Source: Rhizaria sp. SCN 62-66 | Taxonomy: Eukaryota; Rhizaria, unplaced | Direction of reading: 5' to 3' | Length of the DNA: 64,000 bases | Assembly (NCBI GenBank): GCA_001724265.1 | Contig: MEDY01000073.1 | Coordinates: 62,001-126,000, forward strand | Shown: piece by piece, positions 62,401 to 64,000 of the stretch | Layout of the letters: every line of letters begins with the position of its first letter | Position numbering within the stretch: position 1 is the stretch's first letter | The notes under the pieces: generated by a model | Databases searched by the model: none | Seen by the model: only the letters and a program-made list of their open reading frames with translations | What the model was told of the DNA's origin: nothing | Program-made: the position numbers and the translations under genes

Positions 62401-64000
62401 CGATTGGCAGCGCCATGTCATCCGTGGTCGTCGCCACGCCGCCCGCGCTGGACCCGGCCGCGGCGCCGGAACGCGAACGGATCTCGGGCCGCGCAGAGTT
62501 GGAGCGCCCGACGACGGGGCCCGCGACGGGCACGCGGCCCATCGCAGCGTCATTCTGCGCCGCGGCGGCGGCCGCCTGCGAGCAGGCCGCGGAGGACGCC
62601 GCGAGTGTGTTGGCAGCGATGATCGAGGCGCACGCGAAGCGGTTGCCCACGAGCGGGTCGGCAACGGAGGACAGCGCGAGGGAAGCAAAGACGTCGAGGT
62701 CCACTGCTGTGTCGGCCACGGGGCACACACCACCCACGTCGGCCTCAGTGTCGTCCGTCTGACGCGGGCCCTTATCCGCGCCGGCACCCGTCGTCGCAGA
62801 GGCACTGGGGCCCACGGGCGGGCGCGGTACGTTGGCACCAGTCAGCGTCGCCGCGGGGCGGCCCAGAGTCCCAGGCCCGTCGCGCGCAACGAATGGGCAC
62901 TTGCCGGCAGGCATCGCGTTCCGGCCACCAGCAGCGGCAGTCGCGGCGCCGATGCCCGCGGCAGACGCGGCGGCGGCGACAGCAGCGGCGTTGGCGGCGG
63001 CGTTGACGCCATTGGCAGTCGCGCCGCCCTTGACCAGCGCCGTGTTGATGCCCGCAAGTGCGCTGTCGGCGCCATTCTGCGCGGTGACGTGGCCGGGCAG
63101 CGTGACGGGCGAGTGGCGCAGCGCGGTGGCTGCGCCCTCGCGCATGCACGCGCAGACATAGACGAGCGCCTGCAGCCAAGCATCGGCCACACGCGGACCC
63201 ACGTGTTCGCGGCTATGGTTGATCGAGTCTCCGGGATGCGACGACGTCAGCGACGAGTGCGAATGCTGGGGCGAGTGGGGCGCGCCAACGACAGTCGCGT
63301 CGCACGCCAACTGCTCGGAGCCCATGCGTGACAGCGGCGGCGTCGGGTTCACAGTGCCACTGGTGAAGCGGCCGACGCTGACGTTGCCCTGCACAGCCAC
63401 AGATGCGGACGGCATCTGCGCAGCACAGATCACCGCAGCAGAGGCTGCCGCCGCAGCAGCAGACTCACGCAGAGTGGCGTCGCCACCGGACATCGCAATC
63501 TTCTGCATAAATGGGCCAAACGGGAGCATGTAGGCCGTGCGACGGCTGTTGATGTCAGCAACGGAGGGATCAATCCAGTCATCACCCATTGCGAACTGCA
63601 GCAAGCACAACATGACAAATGCGAGGCCGGCAAACGTGTCCGACTGTACGCGGTAATACACAGCGTGGCGACCACCGCACTGCTCCAGCGCCGACACGCG
63701 GCGGCGGTCCAGCACGGAGAGCGCGTCATCGCCGGGCGCCGTGTGTGCGAGCGCGGCAAGGTAGTCCTGGGACTGACGCGCGAGATGCGCCTGGCGCGTG
63801 TGCGCGGCAAGCGGCAGCGAGAAGGTCTGCGCGACGAGCACTGCCGCGGCCTCGCAGTGCTGCACCTGGTCCACGTTCTGCATCAGCAGACGCGACTCAG
63901 GGTGGATGGCGTAGAAGGAGCGGAAGATGATCTCGCTGCGGGTCAGCGCGCGCAATGCACGGCTCCAAGTCGCGCGCAGCTGCACGACGACGTCGTCGTT
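53465..64000 (-). CDS. Giant multi-globin protein with C-terminal reductase-like region (5' partial)
   Basis: One uninterrupted frame of more than 3,500 codons, open through the right edge; its first internal start candidate is GTG, so the 5' end is missing. Three globin-like segments are visible. The first is at about 64000-63490 (AIHPESRLLMQNVDQVQHCE, then CGGRHAVYYRVQSDTF with a proximal-type His). The second is split: A-E-like helices at about 60910-60740 (LLRRLFLLDKRTLALFAGRR) and F-H helices at about 60280-60160 (LAKLGVSHLRYAVRLSFFQS), separated by a low-complexity insertion. The third, at about 59500-59110, is the clearest (RLSPEVAGLFRHSDMEAVQA; LREIGKRHVAYNAPPESFEL). The C-terminus recalls ferredoxin-NADP reductase or flavohaemoglobin: AYSPVL near 54430, LLTITCGTTAALGVASFL near 54300, and FVFVAGPADVVGYVRHAL at the end. 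An Arg/Asp/Ser-rich segment lies at about 57050-57390. Oxygen or NO chemistry is inferred. It ends at TGA and has no internal TAG. Confidence 0.8.
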   Translation of the reverse strand, partial: NDDVVVQLRATWSRALRALTRSEIIFRSFYAIHPESRLLMQNVDQVQHCEAAAVLVAQTFSLPLAAHTRQAHLARQSQDYLAALAHTAPGDDALSVLDRRRVSALEQCGGRHAVYYRVQSDTFAGLAFVMLCLLQFAMGDDWIDPSVADINSRRTAYMLPFGPFMQKIAMSGGDATLRESAAAAAASAAVICAAQMPSASVAVQGNVSVGRFTSGTVNPTPPLSRMGSEQLACDATVVGAPHSPQHSHSSLTSSHPGDSINHSREHVGPRVADAWLQALVYVCACMREGAATALRHSPVTLPGHVTAQNGADSALAGINTALVKGGATANGVNAAANAAAVAAAASAAGIGAATAAAGGRNAMPAGKCPFVARDGPGTLGRPAATLTGANVPRPPVGPSASATTGAGADKGPRQTDDTEADVGGVCPVADTAVDLDVFASLALSSVADPLVGNRFACASIIAANTLAASSAACSQAAAAAAQNDAAMGRVPVAGPVVGRSNSARPEIRSRSGAAAGSSAGGVATTTDDMALPIGGARIGFGTVDIGTGSAFHRQDSNSSFTSASSHANSISRLSSSPPAGGAASFATMLKSAHSRSSHATTPASALACDMSARVPTNALPPHIMAAVVVLGSHAANAAAAAATAAAGGNATAVESLAGEATPNVPDETATPAAATPLAQQRSRLLTALHSGTGTVSANLAHLDAALLGGKLGAAPSAASASSSSLSSRVRQLAKARAALLGTAPVAAIAATIAASAPLLAPAGLGGAGPALTTVHATLASGSVVARALSPERRVAPVEADDAPPAASASAANVSATPLSPGLGTKKLGRDAAPSAPAAAAAAAASEGVAMGSGGCPFKRLASATSPLAPLAPGVTATNWVGLDEDVQSGWSHALRSEYLDQIWRDWSSTVVLEDSDESDEEDDRSGTHSRSAVARLGLAQSAKHDLKHSAAWSVLPTAVIAKAAKDFPAILAFAKHLSTVTAQQAAARSDQGPPGSGANAEVQRATAGNNRGNNTNNNADSESRKTLQSTVNHMLLRRLFLLDKRTLALFAGRRLDSHTQVIVNAVEFVVREMMDITQRNVDDLIASEFCARPEGFAAAVNNSGASGSKSRKDRGPDVVTHGRRTGTTRNLADERTGSSDKGRGRGAATSGKLGDESKDGRENSKGRSKSAAAPVTPATPAAPEAAPAASSAQSGRPSLASIATPGSSAAPHASPDDGLPAQIATVMGVKLRTPLHESMATLYARLGLEEYLAKLGVSHLRYAVRLSFFQSFEAALVGSVKQLYATRAKQRRRAEERAKQAALAEAAANALNGIDNLDELADAPATGAAAADNKDGKGKDGKDAAAQQGKDAAQQGKDGQQPGAPGQPGAPGAAHHLLGSVGSGPGGIGGPLPASELQEGPQAYCYNGDWTLRFHRSRRQAKLFEHMRGVHQGHGPSASFDDVEDTPPSAMAPRLAAFHRAYASRLIAAASLMPNQSLADADGTHDASHMDRPFQRRMELAKDVWQRISRKAKITSKAFYTQMFRLSPEVAGLFRHSDMEAVQASFMATVGDVIERLPTDPAGLVRHLREIGKRHVAYNAPPESFELHSVLFLETVSKAYEGWHPDHANAMQWVFDFIIVCMIEGMQEQDHSVTRQRARDALVNQVTQSWHSLEAQLPKHVRKIIENAELRCNAVRPAFEKAAETAVRAGKVLQIEAAEKATAEATAAAAAAANAYAHEQALREKHQQDLALPGSPGIVDAAMTASMAAAHAKTISTQHLATKTAVAASAAQKLAAVTQADKDRTLAMLVRDSQTVIGRLWGFVAHSAAQIASAGLTRHSVPPVPAAQRAKDDAAAAAAAMAVGGRPTEPAAGRKWSWLNAPSVMDVTPVEIDGLNADIVHATLITLYRGLMADYALTLADLFHLADAFLDTIAQTLETLGEQGLLMASNRALWAWVWVVQRAVNVIAAHISAEDEAIRMASSCTTLRRAMRNTFPAILPAPALTYLHIPTMMPLSVSNQRALARDLLASQLVPFVHHTSLTQLHLRAPVEGPAVMMLSLAAGGCITAGAVAGGEGESDLEVASLGVLFNMLLKAAAAAPGKASAKTEAADEAKTGDAEAKVQGAEDAAAPAADGTAAQNAPVTTAADSTVMPMIPAQFPKGTLTQLLFTMMVVTCFPKDVGISDNGTLASVPAAARNAEARAARAAKAAAEAANAAAALAGPALRGGMKDRGDRRDRDGKKSRRDRDRRGKDRSRHSRRRYDDDSSDSESSEDDYDDRRARRGGDRDRDRRSDRRGGRDDRSRDRDRDRERSSKSEREREREKERAEEAAAAARNQRPGGRRPGESALKSLPPLAAPVISHVNDSRGTTPGGSLMSPSTAEVEDDGEDKPEEEEEEEDVVKPGTASGDHPMAAPAVTSFFTNLPLVPSSLCEMSPEIMTNRRAGLQKLGPMHVHTQLELLWEAVLYTVMMGDTSNAHQARARVQAIAERLAGYQFDPELLVMEPTHRAPRELFIDGRSFAGAEVSAVAAAAVLDGLKAARVMLEEEEEAAMAAAAAVFDERAEDEAAEPSSPSANAPQRNGSSPAAPDGWSEARSRRILDANVERAAEASVEHQDLLKQRRRRVISATRDESFGTWLLSCMSASLSAVLGTAWTRKDADALFWLCSYHVFPWIRKAIKEVDPEWLFARESWSWFMRYVTYHMTSFSRLSHVHGQRLSLFLDRFPQPSHAQTATASAERRAALTNVASIHANSAASSLFFSPLRSATLPAGSLVFCTARCIDQTAESDEYVLVRLEIPRSCLNTALRTKAPSPNGSSQPMDLATLIRLFSPPQVSLALPGSSSPLRSQVTSVTASGHHLATAFAAPGSEVAPQQTLLSAFALTQLSLRPALSMSSPAAATLPGASPRGSRSSAATAAAAAAAMGPPPVVQAHAGAIMRGAGGAAPLRQQMTALLVFSPPAVNRAAVKLSKRVSILGDGAVNIISQNGELRADMEHPTPAGSDDEDGSDDDSVRDAPTRTPGARKSFVDDDGEAGEGGKSGVRPPSPPMRRSGSPFPAGGARNSKGDGAAGGSTTASTSSASNSGTTGSAGETAAVKFEKVMQPRASGKFERLASSAGINASFRAGPASAATGVTSPVVAAAQMQRAARQTRFMSANAPLTFVAAIPAAAWLGTHFAFAGGAMRSNTPLPLPLTVGCAVGVEHDLLGEAYSPVLPSALSTSAAAAAARASAAPLLLRQLPPLLALPARLLTITCGTTAALGVASFLSSLNLAREKHPLPGLGRGAGSGTSAHGVALHACAVACLHMDYMLPLSFGSHLKDMEVLRPAALPGSVARNNAYTPLMPPASVAVSLMPLLNATGTATVMPVALSNGRQMTPPAPDAEVAPLQLPAVAAMALQDAAEAGVTADIPASALSDAEAALALVTHRELLRGHMAQPRALAGLPTAAALLSALPTLAPDSNPLSFIGVTPANARAGGAELPREPAGSQLHAVWDGQFVFVAGPADVVGYVRHALRALGVPDARIAERIDPIA

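Noticed and set aside
1-64000. TAG decoded as selenocysteine or pyrrolysine
   Set aside because: Selenocysteine uses UGA, and no pyrrolysine system is established in eukaryotic nuclei. The sites are in unrelated, mostly disordered segments without a common downstream element.

Overview
This is a gene-dense window from the nuclear genome of a eukaryotic microbe (a protist). Evidence: spliceosomal introns of about 90-210 bp, exclusively eukaryotic gene families (RAD6 E2, PUS3, DHHC acyltransferase, PXA-PX-Nexin_C sorting nexin, POLQ/POLN-type polymerase, NUDT19-type Nudix), poly-Gln and poly-Asn tracts, and very GC-rich exons separated by AT-rich gaps. I cannot assign a clade from the sequence alone.

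The main result concerns the genetic code. Six genes continue in the same frame straight through TAG codons: twelve TAGs in all. They lie at 2507, 2540, 2546, 2585 and 2876 (gene 1), 25371 (DHHC acyltransferase), 27687, 28896 and 30555 (DNA polymerase), 35745 (repeat-like protein), 46807-46809 on the minus strand (sorting nexin) and 51284-51286 on the minus strand (FGDF protein). None of the 15 CDS 3' ends I can place uses TAG: seven use TAA and eight use TGA. I infer that UAG is a sense codon here, most likely Gln, with UAA and UGA kept as stops. One in-frame TAA, in the poorly preserved gene at 34.2-36.8 kb, leaves a little doubt about UAA.

Layout, left to right: gene 1 (+, cut by the left edge, two introns, five TAGs); NUDT19-like Nudix hydrolase (+, three exons); a 2,060-residue Gln-rich ankyrin protein (+); a large membrane protein resembling plant At5g58100/At3g28720 (-); PUS3 tRNA pseudouridine synthase (-), divergent from a DHHC S-acyltransferase (+); a family A DNA polymerase of POLQ/POLN type (+); a coiled-coil protein (-); a helical repeat-like gene with possible lesions (+); an unrecognised three-exon gene (+); a Sel1-repeat protein (-); a SNX13/14/25-like sorting nexin with an N-terminal membrane anchor (-); RAD6 (+); an FGDF-motif acidic protein likely to bind AP-1/GGA ears (-); and a giant protein of more than 3,500 residues with three apparent globin domains and a C-terminal reductase-like region (-, cut by the right edge).

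The genes do not form one pathway. Loose themes are membrane traffic (sorting nexin, FGDF protein, DHHC enzyme) and genome maintenance (polymerase, RAD6). Long antisense open frames throughout are by-products of GC-rich coding sequence and are not annotated. No rRNA, tRNA, mobile element or CRISPR array was recognised.
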